64,000 nt of DNA, taken from assembly GCF_000967655.1 (NCBI RefSeq), contig NZ_JXYA01000002.1, positions 62,001 to 126,000 on the forward strand. The letters are read 5' to 3'. The stretch's first letter is position 1, and the number at the start of each line of letters is the position of its first letter. The translations under genes were made by a program, and so were the position numbers. This DNA is from Pseudoalteromonas rubra (GTDB taxonomy: Bacteria; Pseudomonadota; Gammaproteobacteria; Enterobacterales; Alteromonadaceae). Below, piece by piece: positions 1 through 9,049 of this stretch. The notes below the pieces were generated by a model. That model was not told the origin of the DNA and ran no database searches. It saw only the letters and a list, made by a program, of their open reading frames with translations.

Positions 1-641
1 ATCACAATCTGAAATGCATCTTCGTTATTAGTTTGTACCAAACGTTTGATGGTGTTTTTATAGCGCTTGGTCAGCACTTCTTTGATGCCGGCCCAGTCTT
101 TGCCTGTAAGTTTTAAGCGCAAAGCGTCAGACTTAACGCGTTGACGCCAATACTCATCCAGCTCGGCTTGAGTGCTGGCAAATTGCATCTCTTCTCTGTC
201 AAATACAAACTCGTCCGGTTTATCAAACTTCATTTCTGTATCTAACAGAGAAATAGCATAGTTAAAGCGCTCGTAGCGACGTTGCATACTGACGTTGAAC
301 ATGTCAAAGGCAAAATCGAGTTTGCCTTTTTTCAATGCATCGTCAAATTGCTTTCTGTAATTCGCAAACTTGTCGATGTCTGACTGAAGAAACAGTGACT
401 TGTTATAATCGAGATTCTCGATATAACGGTCAAAAATTTGCTCAGACAGCGCATCGTCGAGTTTAAAGCGCTTGTAGTGCTCACGAGTAAATTTACTGGT
501 TACCCTTTTGGTTGCCGTCGCATGCTGGATTTCAGGCTCCAGTACAGGAATGTCTTTTTCCGTGACAGTCTGTGTTGCAGCTGAACACACGCCAGACACA
601 AACAGTGCGATTGCACCAACTAAAGGTAACTTATTACTCAT
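1..641 (-). CDS. prc: Tail-specific (C-terminal processing) protease Prc/Tsp, N-terminal part
   Basis: Partial gene running off the left edge; only the first 213 codons are visible. The reading starts at the ATG at 641-639 with a signal-peptide-like stretch (MSNKLPLVGAIALFVSG) and then the Prc N-terminal helical domain, recognisable from FTREHYKRFKLDDALSEQIF and the NLDYNKSLFLQSDID segment. The PDZ domain and Ser/Lys catalytic pair lie outside the window. Known family role: periplasmic protease that degrades proteins from their C-termini. It starts 10 bp after the proQ stop, the same proQ-prc order as in Escherichia coli, so the two are probably cotranscribed. Identification by N-terminal motif and synteny. 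Confidence 0.9.
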   Translation of the reverse strand, partial: MSNKLPLVGAIALFVSGVCSAATQTVTEKDIPVLEPEIQHATATKRVTSKFTREHYKRFKLDDALSEQIFDRYIENLDYNKSLFLQSDIDKFANYRKQFDDALKKGKLDFAFDMFNVSMQRRYERFNYAISLLDTEMKFDKPDEFVFDREEMQFASTQAELDEYWRQRVKSDALRLKLTGKDWAGIKEVLTKRYKNTIKRLVQTNNEDAFQIV

Positions 642-651
642 ACACTACTCC

Positions 652-1323
652 TTAAAGAATAAACAGGCTTTCAGCTTTTGTTTTAACTTGCATACCTGTC
701 ACCAATTCAACATGAACTTCATCTTTGTTGACTTCAGTGATGGTTGCATTAACTAAGGCCTGTCCCAACTTTACTTTAACCTTATTATTTACCTTGACCT
801 CATTTGCCGGCAGAGGTTCAACTTTACCTGAGCTACGACGTTGCTGTTGCTCTGGCTTAGCATTAACTTTAGCGTTTTTATTGCCGTGACGGTGCTTGTT
901 CTCACCGCGAGATTTGTAAGATTTTGTGTCACCGTCGCGACGGCGCTCACCACGACCATCTTGTCTTGGACGTTGCGGCTTCTTACGTTTAGCCATTTTA
1001 GCACGTGACTCTTCCAGTGCTTTTTGCGCATGTTCTACATGTTCCTGCTCAACTTTCTCGGCGTCATTACCGTCCAAGTCAACACGAAATTCATTGTTAA
1101 TTACGGCTTCTAAGTAACGCCACGAAGAAGTGTACTTGCGCAGCGCCTGGCGAACCTGAGTCTTACTGACTTTTTCAGATCCTTCAATTCTGGCGGCAAT
1201 ATCTTTGAAGATACCGACCTTAAGCGGTTTAATACCGTCTTTTTGTTTAAAACACTGAGGAAACTCGGCATATAAAAAGTCGAGAACCTCTTTGATATCT
1301 TTTAGCTTGTTTGTGGTTTCCAT
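652..1323 (-). CDS. proQ: RNA chaperone ProQ
   Basis: 223 residues, close to the usual ProQ length. The N-terminal FinO/ProQ RNA-binding domain is at about 1-115 (FLYAEFPQCF, PLKVGIFKDI, VRQALRKYTSSWRYL). A Lys/Arg-rich linker follows at about 115-170, and the C-terminal Tudor-like domain is at about 175-223 (VKVKLGQALVNATITEVNKD). ProQ binds structured sRNAs and mRNA 3' ends and affects osmotic and envelope physiology in enterobacteria. It sits between the small acidic protein gene (9 bp upstream) and prc (10 bp downstream) in a compact minus-strand group with msrC, as in E. coli yebR-proQ-prc. Confidence 0.95.
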   Translation of the reverse strand: METTNKLKDIKEVLDFLYAEFPQCFKQKDGIKPLKVGIFKDIAARIEGSEKVSKTQVRQALRKYTSSWRYLEAVINNEFRVDLDGNDAEKVEQEHVEHAQKALEESRAKMAKRKKPQRPRQDGRGERRRDGDTKSYKSRGENKHRHGNKNAKVNAKPEQQQRRSSGKVEPLPANEVKVNNKVKVKLGQALVNATITEVNKDEVHVELVTGMQVKTKAESLFIL

Positions 1324-1331
1324 GTCTAAAC

Positions 1332-1616
1332 CTATAGTTCAATATTATCATCAAGAGATGACTGAATGTAATGTGTAACCCAGTCAACGAGTTCATCATA
1401 CTCGGCTTCAACAAGTGCTAAATCGCCGCGCAGATGTTCCCATATTCCATTTATAATTAAATCAATTTTCTCGCACGCCAGATCGTCAGGTATTTGCTCC
1501 CAGGCTACGTGGATAAGCTCATTCAACGTTTCTGCGACACGCTCTTCGTCCCCTTCCCAGTCTCCGACATCGAAGTTTGAAAACAGGTAATCCTGAACGT
1601 TGAGTAATTCTTTCAT
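1332..1616 (-). CDS. Conserved small acidic protein, function unknown
   Basis: 94 residues, strongly acidic, with no membrane segment or signal peptide. I do not recognise a named family. Visible features are two predicted amphipathic helical regions around EERVAETLNELIHVAWEQI and VEAEYDELVDWVTHYIQS. Its ATG directly follows the stop of the methionine sulfoxide reductase gene, and proQ starts 9 bp after its own stop, so it belongs to the same transcript. The tight packing between two conserved genes argues that it is real. A ProQ- or stress-related role would be inference only. Confidence 0.8.
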   Translation of the reverse strand: MKELLNVQDYLFSNFDVGDWEGDEERVAETLNELIHVAWEQIPDDLACEKIDLIINGIWEHLRGDLALVEAEYDELVDWVTHYIQSSLDDNIEL

Positions 1617-2084
1617 TTACAATGTACCTTCAAAGCATTTAACCAGTGCTTCCAGGCCTATTTTATCTTCATCGTCAAACCTTGCCAAACTCGGGCTATC
1701 GATATCCAGCACGGCAAATAATTCACCGTTTCTCATCACAGGGATGACGATTTCGGAGTTTGATGCAGCATCGCAGGCAATATGACCATCAAAGCTGTGC
1801 ACATCCTCGACGAGTTGAGTGGTTAACTCAGCGGCCGCAGTGCCACATACGCCTTTGCCAAGCGGAATTCGAATGCAGGCGGGATTGCCCTGGAAAGGGC
1901 CTAATACGAGCTCATCTTTACCATCTAAAAGGTAAAAGCCAGCCCAGTTTATGTCTTCTAATGAGGTAAATAACAGGGCGCTGAGGTTTGCCATATTGGC
2001 GATGTAATTGTGCTCATCACCAATCAGGGCCTGAGCTTGTAGGCTGAGAGTATCGTAGAACTTTTTCTTCTGCATTGCGGTCAT
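1617..2084 (-). CDS. msrC: Free methionine-(R)-sulfoxide reductase (fRMsr, GAF domain)
   Basis: 155 residues forming one GAF domain. It reduces free methionine-R-sulfoxide in the cytosol. The three family cysteines are at 70 (PACIRIP), 80 (GKGVCGTAA) and 104 (DGHIACDA). Their spacing (10 and 24) is the same as that of Cys84, Cys94 and Cys118 in the E. coli enzyme YebR. Other family markers are WAGFYLL and the downstream FAVLDIDSP. It heads the msrC-small protein-proQ-prc group. A second ATG at codon 4 is possible, but 2084 is kept. Confidence 0.93.
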   Translation of the reverse strand: MTAMQKKKFYDTLSLQAQALIGDEHNYIANMANLSALLFTSLEDINWAGFYLLDGKDELVLGPFQGNPACIRIPLGKGVCGTAAAELTTQLVEDVHSFDGHIACDAASNSEIVIPVMRNGELFAVLDIDSPSLARFDDEDKIGLEALVKCFEGTL

Positions 2085-2197
2085 TCAACAAATTTACATA
2101 AGAAGTAAAGGTACTCTTTCGTGCAGCTAAATGAAACCTTTTAGACAGAAAAACTATTAAATTAGTGTAAAACACCACCGAGCTGTATAAAAAGCCA

Positions 2198-2578
2198 TCA
2201 CACCCTGTGCGCATTGCGACGCAAACTGAACAAAAACAGCCCTGCTCCCAGTGCCGCCATCACCGCATTGATAATAAAAACCATGCCGGAACTGGCAACG
2301 AATAAAAAGCTAAACAGCGCTCCGCCGAGCATGCCAGCCGTCAAAACTCCTGAATAACTTAGCTTGTTATAGCGCTGCAGCAGTAAATAGGCTGGTAAAA
2401 CAAAAAATGCCATGGATAAGCCAACGATATGAGCATTCGCCACCGCCGTCATCAGTATTTGAAACAACACTTTGCTCTGGCCACTTATCAGCGCGTAATA
2501 GCTGCCCAGCACAAGCCCAATGATGAGCGGAGACAGTAACGAATACCCCACAGCTTTAGCTACTTGTCTTTTGATCAT
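2198..2578 (-). CDS. Small integral membrane protein, unknown
   Basis: 126 residues when started at the ATG at 2578, which has an AAGGTG ribosome-binding sequence about 6 nt upstream. An in-frame start at 2641 would add 21 polar residues with no good ribosome site. Four hydrophobic segments are visible: about 13-31, 40-62, 72-95 and 97-115, ending in a basic tail (RRNAHRV). No catalytic motif is seen and I do not recognise the family. It stands between the msrC group and the Mrp-type operon on the same strand, 86 bp beyond the operon's last stop, so read-through from the operon is possible. Confidence 0.6.
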   Translation of the reverse strand: MIKRQVAKAVGYSLLSPLIIGLVLGSYYALISGQSKVLFQILMTAVANAHIVGLSMAFFVLPAYLLLQRYNKLSYSGVLTAGMLGGALFSFLFVASSGMVFIINAVMAALGAGLFLFSLRRNAHRV

Positions 2579-2664
2579 CTCTTTCACCTTTTCACACTTT
2601 GCATAGACATGTTCAGTGTTAACGGCAAACGCATGTATCACAAGTCAACTTTGGTCTAATAGGT

Positions 2665-5600
2665 TTAGATAGCCATAAACCATAACAGCATGCTCAGCAG
2701 TACAGCAAACAACACACCCGGCGTCGCCGCAGAGCGTATGGTCGCAGTAGCCATGCCTATCAGCCGTGCCTGCCTTTGTACAACCCGCTGAGGCAGCTGC
2801 CAGGAGGTGCTCTTTATTTCACCCTTCAGCAATTGCAAACCATCTGCCGTTGTATCTGCACCAAGACGCACAAACGTGCCAGCCTCCACATAGGCAAGAT
2901 TGATATCTCCAGGTGGCAGCGGCTCCATGTTGTTTACAAAGGGACGGGTTGCGAGGTACAGGCCAAGCCCAAGTAACACTGTCCATGCACTCCCCCATAC
3001 ACTCGCCAAGGTAAGTTGCGTAGACCATGCCGCCTCAGCCTGAGGGATCAGATAACTCATAACTAAAACCAGGACCAGCAATAGCGCATATGCGCCTAAC
3101 TGAAGTCTATCCGGCTGACTCTTTGTAGCGTTTGAGCGCTTTTGCCCAATCAATTGTAAGAATCGCATCATCAGCCAGGTGGTACCGACTGCGGTTAACG
3201 GCAATACAGTGCCCATAAGCAGATCCCGCCCGACCACATCTTTTAGCGCTACCTTGGCAACCGCGCCACTGGTCAACGGCAACCCGGCCAGTGCAGCAGC
3301 AGGCAGCGCTACTGCCACCCAACACAGCCAGGGATACTTCTGCCATGCCAGGGTGCTATTCATCCCTGCAAAAAGGAACAGCGCCGCTTTAGCCAGTCCG
3401 TGGTGCACTGCGTATAATACTATCGCTGGCAACAGCACAGACCATATCTCGGGATATTTGAGCCCCGCACCAACTGCGGCTATCAAGATACCCATCTGGC
3501 TCATGGTTGAGTATGCAAGTAAAGCTTTGGGGTTTTCCTGCGTCACGCCCACTAAAACACCAAAAAATGCCGCAAACAGCCCGAGCACCACGAGTACAGA
3601 GCCAAAGGTTGCAAACGCGACTTCTCCAAACGGAATAAACTTCAGCCAGCCCAGCAAACCGGCTTTAACCATGATGCCGCTCAGCAACGCACTGGCAGCA
3701 ACGGGGGCAACCGGGTGCGCCAGTGGCAACCACACATGCAGGCCAAACAATCCTGCTTTTACGCCAAACCCGGCAAGCAAAAACCCAATTGCCCAGGCCG
3801 GGTAAGCCTGCTCAGGATTCCCTGCTGAGGACGGATCAATTGAGCCAAAAGCGAGACCAGCCAAAGCGGTAAACAGCAACAACTCTCCCAGCACAGCCCA
3901 TTGCATATAAGACTTACCGGCCTGATGTGCCTCCTCTGTATCAAAGTGCACAACCAGGCCATACGAGGCCAGACTCATCAAAGTAAAGAAACTGATAAAA
4001 CCTGACATGTCCTCGGCAAGTATAAGCCCAAAGTTGCCACACATGGCGAGCAGGAAAAACAGGCAAAAACGCACTTTTCGCGCATCGTCTTTGGCAAAGT
4101 TGACGGCAAAGACCGCCGCCAGAAGCCATAAGCAGGCCGCGAGCAGGAAAAAGGTCGAGGTCGTCTCATTGAGCGTCATGATACTACCAAAGAACAGCCA
4201 CGGCGTGGTATTTGTGCCTTGCGATGACACGCTAAATGCCAGCAGTGCTATAGCGGCAGACACAGGCAAAAACCAATGAGCAATTTCCTGCATCCGCTTG
4301 CGCACGAGCAGCAGCGCGCACAATATGGGCGTAATAATTGCCAGCCACATCCAGGGGATCTGTTGCGAACTTAATGCCAGTGTCGACACAAACTCACTAC
4401 CATACTCCCGGGCTGCTATTAGCTTAACCCAGTTGAGTGGGCTAAACTGAGCGTCTGCAAATAAGCCAGCACTCAATGCCAGTAACGCCGTTACAATTGG
4501 CGGCAACATCAGCATCCAGTGCGTTTCAAAGCGCCCGCGCGGTTGCTCTTTGGGCCAGGCTTCCTGCTGTGGCTTAAACCAGGCGGCATACAGGATGGGC
4601 AGAAAGTAGATAGCATTAAGCAGGCTACTAATAATCAGCACCCCAAGCACCCAATAAAACCCCGCCTCCAATGCACCGGTACCCAAATACCATTTGGAAA
4701 TAAAGCCCGCAGCGGGCGGGATCCCTATCATCCCCAGCACCGCCAGACTGAACGCCAGCATAGTAAGCGGCATGCGCTTACCAGCACCATTCATTTGACT
4801 CACCTTAGTGACGCCAAGTGTTTCTGCAATACTGCCGGCACAGAAGAACATAGTGATTTTCATCAACCCCTGGTGGACCAGGTGTGCAATCCCGCCGATC
4901 GTCGCAATCGGTCCGGCAATGGCAGTCCCAAGCGCAATGTAAGACACCTGGCTGACCGTCGAATAAGCCAGCCTGCGCTTTAAATCATCCTGAAACACCG
5001 CTCGGGTCGAGCCATACACAATGGTAATAGAGGCCATTACGGCCAGTATGATGGTCAGCCCCAGCTCCTGCGCAAACTCAACACCGTAAACATCATATAC
5101 TACTCGCACTATGCCAAATGCGCCCGCTTTTACGACAGCAACGGCATGCAACAAGGCACTGACCGGCGCAGGTGCAGCCATGGCAGACGGTAGCCAGCCG
5201 TGCAACGGTACCAACGCCGCTTTGACACCTAAACCAATGATGATCAGAGCAAAGATCACTTTCAGATGAAGCGGGTCCAGGTGCGGCATAGAGGCCAAAA
5301 TCCCGGTTGCGGTAAAATCCAGTGAGCCCGCCAGGGCTTTAAGCCAGACAACACCGGCCAGTAGGCTGGCTCCCCCCAGCATGGTGTAAATCAGATACTT
5401 ACGCCCGGCCGCCAGCGATGCCTTGTTCCCTTTATGCACAACCAGCGGATAGGTTGTCAGCGTCAGCAACTCATAGAAAATCAAAAAGGTGATCAGGTTG
5501 CCCGCCAGCGCAACACCTATGGTCGCAAATACACACAGGCTAAAGAATCCGAAAAAACGACTGCGATTGGGAGATTGCTCCAGATAACCGATGGCATAAA

Positions 5601-5889
5601 TCGTGGTCAGCAACCACAAAAAACCGGATAAGGCGACGAATAGCAATGACAGCGCATCCGCATGCAACACCAAATCCATATTAGGCAGCAAAGGTAAACG
5701 CGTTTCAAACACCTGCCCCTGATACACGCCCGAGATCATCACTAGGATCAAAGCCACGCAGCTGCCAGCCCCCAAAAAGTTCAAGGTCTTTCTGAGTATG
5801 GGCTTGTCGTCACTGACAAAGAAGATCGCAATGCCCGATGCCAACGCGCTTAATAAAATCAATAAAGGCAGAGTACTTTGCCACATCAT
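2665..5889 (-). CDS. Double-module Mrp/NuoL-type proton-conducting antiporter subunit (two fused MrpD-like domains)
   Basis: 1074 residues, about twice one MrpD/NuoM subunit. Module 1 (about 1-480) has the TM5 glutamate (E140 in FLIFYELLT), the TM7 lysine (K223 in GLGVKAALVPLHGWLP) and the TM8 motif PAPVSALLHAVAVVKAG. Module 2 (about 560-930) keeps the TM7-type lysine (K711 in GFGVKAGLFGLHVWLP) and a TM8-like HPVAPVAASALLSGIMVKAG, but the position of the TM5 glutamate is threonine (T636, ISFFTLMSLASY). Such modules carry protons across the inner membrane in complex I and Mrp antiporters. The gene overlaps mnhD by 4 bp and closes the operon. It is not canonical MrpA, because the MrpA C-terminal parts are encoded elsewhere in the operon. 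Confidence 0.85.
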   Translation of the reverse strand: MMWQSTLPLLILLSALASGIAIFFVSDDKPILRKTLNFLGAGSCVALILVMISGVYQGQVFETRLPLLPNMDLVLHADALSLLFVALSGFLWLLTTIYAIGYLEQSPNRSRFFGFFSLCVFATIGVALAGNLITFLIFYELLTLTTYPLVVHKGNKASLAAGRKYLIYTMLGGASLLAGVVWLKALAGSLDFTATGILASMPHLDPLHLKVIFALIIIGLGVKAALVPLHGWLPSAMAAPAPVSALLHAVAVVKAGAFGIVRVVYDVYGVEFAQELGLTIILAVMASITIVYGSTRAVFQDDLKRRLAYSTVSQVSYIALGTAIAGPIATIGGIAHLVHQGLMKITMFFCAGSIAETLGVTKVSQMNGAGKRMPLTMLAFSLAVLGMIGIPPAAGFISKWYLGTGALEAGFYWVLGVLIISSLLNAIYFLPILYAAWFKPQQEAWPKEQPRGRFETHWMLMLPPIVTALLALSAGLFADAQFSPLNWVKLIAAREYGSEFVSTLALSSQQIPWMWLAIITPILCALLLVRKRMQEIAHWFLPVSAAIALLAFSVSSQGTNTTPWLFFGSIMTLNETTSTFFLLAACLWLLAAVFAVNFAKDDARKVRFCLFFLLAMCGNFGLILAEDMSGFISFFTLMSLASYGLVVHFDTEEAHQAGKSYMQWAVLGELLLFTALAGLAFGSIDPSSAGNPEQAYPAWAIGFLLAGFGVKAGLFGLHVWLPLAHPVAPVAASALLSGIMVKAGLLGWLKFIPFGEVAFATFGSVLVVLGLFAAFFGVLVGVTQENPKALLAYSTMSQMGILIAAVGAGLKYPEIWSVLLPAIVLYAVHHGLAKAALFLFAGMNSTLAWQKYPWLCWVAVALPAAALAGLPLTSGAVAKVALKDVVGRDLLMGTVLPLTAVGTTWLMMRFLQLIGQKRSNATKSQPDRLQLGAYALLLVLVLVMSYLIPQAEAAWSTQLTLASVWGSAWTVLLGLGLYLATRPFVNNMEPLPPGDINLAYVEAGTFVRLGADTTADGLQLLKGEIKSTSWQLPQRVVQRQARLIGMATATIRSAATPGVLFAVLLSMLLWFMAI

Positions 5890-7400
5890 TCGCCGCCTCC
5901 TATCGTGATGAGATCAATGATCAGATCCGCGTTAAAGCCCAGCGCCATCGTACAGAGCGCAAGTGCCAAACCACTAAGCGGCATCGCAACAGGCACCTTC
6001 TGCCAGTTATCGGGGGCAACCTGCTCAGACGCCTGCTCTGGTTTAATAAATGCCAGGTCCAGTACTCTGAATATGGCCAGTGCCGCCAATAGTCCGCCGG
6101 TGAGAATGATCACGACCCACCACCATTGCCCAGTATCTATGGCAACATTAAGCAATAACCATTTAGCAATAAACCCGGCACTGGGTGGCAAGCCAATTAA
6201 ACTGCCACCGGCTATCGCAAACGTGAATAAACTCAGCGGCATATACTTGGCCATGCCCTGCAACTTGGCGATATCATCGTGCCCCAATGAATGGATGATA
6301 TTGCCAGCAGCAATAAACATTGCCGCTTTGGCACAGGCATGCGCAACAATAAAGTAGCACACCGCTGCCAGTGCACTTTGATGCTGTGCAGCCAGCTGCG
6401 ATGCTGATGTCCCTTCCGCGCTCATCAACAGCGGGAACAGTAGAAACAAATACCCAATCTGCGCGACGGTCGAATAGGCTACCATCAGTTTTAAGCGTGT
6501 CGCTCTGAGTGCCTGAATGCCCCCCCACAAAATCGCCAGGCCCCCAAGAATACCCAGCAGCATCAATGCATCATTGGTGACAGCCGGTGCTAAAATCTCC
6601 ATCCAAAATCTCACCAGCAGATAAAACGAGGCTTTGACAACCAGTGCAGACAAAATAGCGCTGACCGGTGCCGGAGCACTGCCGTGCGCATGGGGCAACC
6701 AAAAATGTAGCGGAACCAGCGCCGTTTTTAACACAAGACCCACAGTAATGAGCGCCAATGCAGCCCAGCTTAATGGGTTCGACTCAGCTTTCGCAGCAAG
6801 CTGAGCAAAGTCCAGTGTGCCGTAAAGGTGATACAACAAAGCCACAGCCATTAAATAGCAAAGCGACCCAAGCAAGCCCACCAACAGATACCGCAGCGCC
6901 GCTGTCAGGCCAGCCTTGTTACCACTCAGTGCAACCAGCGCAACCGCAGCCAGCCCGATGATCTCGAGTGTTACATACACATTGAAGACATCAGCCGATA
7001 AAAATAGCGCGTTAATTCCGGCCACCAGCAACCACCAAAGCGGCCAAAAGCGCACACGAGCAGGCGAAGCCGAAAAATAATAAGCAGAATAAAAGGTCAA
7101 TACAGTGACTAAGAAAGTCGTCAACGTCAGCAGCAATGCTGAAAATCCGTCCAGACTCAGTGCAATACCTAACGGCGCCTCCCAGCCAGCAAGAGGGTAT
7201 CTGAATGCCGTTGTGCTCTGTAGCCCTTCAGAAGGTAGACCTAGTAAGATAGCACAGATCACTAGCGCCAAACTCAATGCCGCAAGCAGCCCTGTCAGCA
7301 CCTGCCCATGTTTAGAGTTTATCAATACAGAAAAGATGGCGCCTGTCAGGGGAATAGCGACCAGCAGAGGAAGTAAAGAGGATACGTCAGATATCGGCAT
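5886..7400 (-). CDS. mnhD: Na+/H+ antiporter Mrp/Mnh subunit D
   Basis: 504 residues with about 14 predicted membrane helices and the usual length for MrpD/NuoM-like proteins. The conserved glutamate is in NVYVTLEIIGLA. The TM7 lysine lies in LVLKTALVPLHFWLPHAHG, followed by APAPVSAILSALVVKAS, all hallmarks of the proton-conducting family. It works in the inner membrane within the hetero-oligomeric Mrp complex, exchanging Na+ (or K+) for protons. It overlaps mnhC by 1 bp upstream and the double-module gene by 4 bp downstream, so translation is probably coupled. Confidence 0.92.
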   Translation of the reverse strand: MPISDVSSLLPLLVAIPLTGAIFSVLINSKHGQVLTGLLAALSLALVICAILLGLPSEGLQSTTAFRYPLAGWEAPLGIALSLDGFSALLLTLTTFLVTVLTFYSAYYFSASPARVRFWPLWWLLVAGINALFLSADVFNVYVTLEIIGLAAVALVALSGNKAGLTAALRYLLVGLLGSLCYLMAVALLYHLYGTLDFAQLAAKAESNPLSWAALALITVGLVLKTALVPLHFWLPHAHGSAPAPVSAILSALVVKASFYLLVRFWMEILAPAVTNDALMLLGILGGLAILWGGIQALRATRLKLMVAYSTVAQIGYLFLLFPLLMSAEGTSASQLAAQHQSALAAVCYFIVAHACAKAAMFIAAGNIIHSLGHDDIAKLQGMAKYMPLSLFTFAIAGGSLIGLPPSAGFIAKWLLLNVAIDTGQWWWVVIILTGGLLAALAIFRVLDLAFIKPEQASEQVAPDNWQKVPVAMPLSGLALALCTMALGFNADLIIDLITIGGGE

Positions 7401-7687
7401 TAAGCGTCTTCCTCTTGCTGTTCAAGTGCGTTAATTCTGACCACCAAAGACAAAGCCATCGCAGTACCAGCAACGGCCACCACAATGCCAGTCAGCACCA
7501 TCGCATGTGGCACAAAATCAGCGGCAACGCCAGATGAGGCATTGGCGATAAACACCATAAATACGCCAACGCCACAAATGTTTATTGCGAGGATCTTTTT
7601 CATAACGTGAGCAATTGCCAGCACGCCAAACAGCCCCACGCCGAATAAAACAATGCCAAAAACGGCATATAACATCGCTTGCGTCAT
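7400..7687 (-). CDS. mnhC: Na+/H+ antiporter Mrp/Mnh subunit C (NuoK-like)
   Basis: 95 residues with three membrane helices, typical of MrpC/NuoK. Recognisable segments are YAVFGIVLFGVGLFGVLA and PHAMVLTGIVVAVAGTAMAL, the latter matching the family pattern P-(Q/H)-A-(L/M)-(V/T)-LT-(A/G)-IVV. It is a core membrane subunit of the Mrp complex. It overlaps mnhB (4 bp) and mnhD (1 bp). Confidence 0.92.
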   Translation of the reverse strand: MTQAMLYAVFGIVLFGVGLFGVLAIAHVMKKILAINICGVGVFMVFIANASSGVAADFVPHAMVLTGIVVAVAGTAMALSLVVRINALEQQEEDA

Positions 7688-8445
7688 GAGTGCTCCTCCT
7701 TTTTTGGGCCCTCGTACTTTGCACGTGGTGGTTCAACTTGCAACGCACAAAACAGCAACACTAAAATAGCCGCTATGGTTAACGTTGCCGCGACTTCTAT
7801 TATCAGAATTAACATTCCAGCCCAGGCTTGCGGGTAAGCTAATGCTGTGCCGCTTGACAGGATCACAGCTGCGCCAACCAGTAAAAATACAGCCAAACCT
7901 ACGACTAACAATAATCGCGCGGCTGGCGCATTAAAATTAAAATTATGATGGCCGGCCAGTAGTAATAGAATACCGGCGCCCGCCAGTAAAGCACCTGCCT
8001 GAAACGCCCCGCCAGGCAAGGCCGCACCGGTCCATAAAAGGTATCCGGAGGTCACCACTATCGCGGGTAGTAACCAACGCAGAAATGCCTCCAACACAAA
8101 GCTGCGCTCGGTCGGTACCGACACACTAATAAACCGCAACTTGCTTTGATCTGTGCTTGCAGGCACCACCGCCAGTGCCACAATCAACAGCACCGCAACC
8201 TCAAGCAAAGTGTCGTAGCTGCGAAAGTTGAGCAACACCGCTGTGACCGGGTTGTCGACGCCACTTTGTGCAAGGTTGGATGCGACCAGTGCCACTAGGG
8301 GCTGCTCAGCAGGTCCAAAGTCGATAAGCGCTTTAATCAAAAAAAGACAGGCTGCGGCGATTGCCAGAACAAGCATAATCAAGACGCCGGCCGGCAAACT
8401 TGCCTGTTGTTGCGTATTACGACCCAGCGTCAAGTCATTAAACAT
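7684..8445 (-). CDS. mnhB: Mrp/Mnh subunit B with an N-terminal MbhE/MrpA-tail-like region
   Basis: 253 residues, longer than a plain MrpB (about 140). The first about 110 residues hold two helices around NPVTAVLLNFRSYDTLLEVAVLL, which matches the C-terminal tail of MrpA (the MbhE-like piece). The rest is an MnhB domain with GYLLWTGAALPGGAFQAG. So the last MrpA segment and MrpB are fused here. The start at 8445 has AGGGG 6 nt upstream. It follows the DUF4040 gene by 33 bp and overlaps mnhC by 4 bp. It is an inner-membrane part of the antiporter complex. Confidence 0.87.
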   Translation of the reverse strand: MFNDLTLGRNTQQQASLPAGVLIMLVLAIAAACLFLIKALIDFGPAEQPLVALVASNLAQSGVDNPVTAVLLNFRSYDTLLEVAVLLIVALAVVPASTDQSKLRFISVSVPTERSFVLEAFLRWLLPAIVVTSGYLLWTGAALPGGAFQAGALLAGAGILLLLAGHHNFNFNAPAARLLLVVGLAVFLLVGAAVILSSGTALAYPQAWAGMLILIIEVAATLTIAAILVLLFCALQVEPPRAKYEGPKKEEHS

Positions 8446-8478
8446 ATATTACCCCTGTGGTGAATGTTCCGATCTGCG

Positions 8479-8721
8479 TTATTGATTGAGCTGCCTGCGT
8501 GTAGCAATGAGCAAAGCACCCGTTAATCCGGCACCAATGGCCGCTTCTGCAATCGCAACATCCCAGGCACCAAGCCTGACCCAGGCAAGTGTGACCAGCA
8601 AGCCCATACTGATGAACAATAAAATTGCCTGAAATAAGTCTTTGGCAGTCAGGCACAATACGGCCGTAACGACAGCGCCGCCTCCCAACAGCAGGTCGAT
8701 AACTAACTCACCGCTTATCAT
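8479..8721 (-). CDS. DUF4040 (MbhD-like) Mrp complex subunit
   Basis: 80 residues from the ATG at 8721, chosen because AAGGAG lies 7 nt upstream; a longer in-frame reading only repeats mnhG sequence in another frame. Three hydrophobic helices carry the DUF4040 signature (LTAKDLFQAILLFISMGLLVTLAWVRL, then DVAIAEAAIGAGLTGALLI; here split for length). In canonical Mrp this segment lies within MrpA, and in archaeal membrane-bound hydrogenases it is the separate MbhD. It overlaps the end of mnhG by 14 bp. Confidence 0.85.
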   Translation of the reverse strand: MISGELVIDLLLGGGAVVTAVLCLTAKDLFQAILLFISMGLLVTLAWVRLGAWDVAIAEAAIGAGLTGALLIATRRQLNQ

Positions 8722-9049
8722 ACGTCTGCTCCTTACATTCGCGCCCCTGCTCATTGCCGCTTTGCTCGCTACTTGCTGGCTCTGTTTGGCTGGCCAACAA
8801 ATAGCAGGAAACTGCACCGGCCAGCATAACCGCAACCCAGATCACCAAGAGCTGGATAGCATCAGCCACTTCGCCAACTTGGGGGATCACGCCTAATACA
8901 ATAAACCCCAGTCCCAAGTTATCGGCCTTGGTCAGAGCGTGCAATTTTGATAGCTCATCTGGAAAGCGCCATAAGCCAACGCAGCCTGCAACAAAAAAGA
9001 ACACACCGAGTGTCACCATCACCAGGCTATACCAGTCGAAAAGCGTCAT
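8708..9049 (-). CDS. mnhG: Na+/H+ antiporter Mrp/Mnh subunit G
   Basis: 113 residues with three helices and the MnhG/PhaG signature: FFVAGCVGLWRFPDELSKLHA followed by TKADNLGLGFIVLG. The RFPD.....HA.TK..NLG pattern is diagnostic. The C-terminal about 20 residues are polar and poorly conserved in appearance. It overlaps mnhF by 4 bp and the DUF4040 gene by 14 bp. It is a small inner-membrane subunit of the antiporter complex. Confidence 0.92.
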   Translation of the reverse strand: MTLFDWYSLVMVTLGVFFFVAGCVGLWRFPDELSKLHALTKADNLGLGFIVLGVIPQVGEVADAIQLLVIWVAVMLAGAVSCYLLASQTEPASSEQSGNEQGRECKEQTYDKR

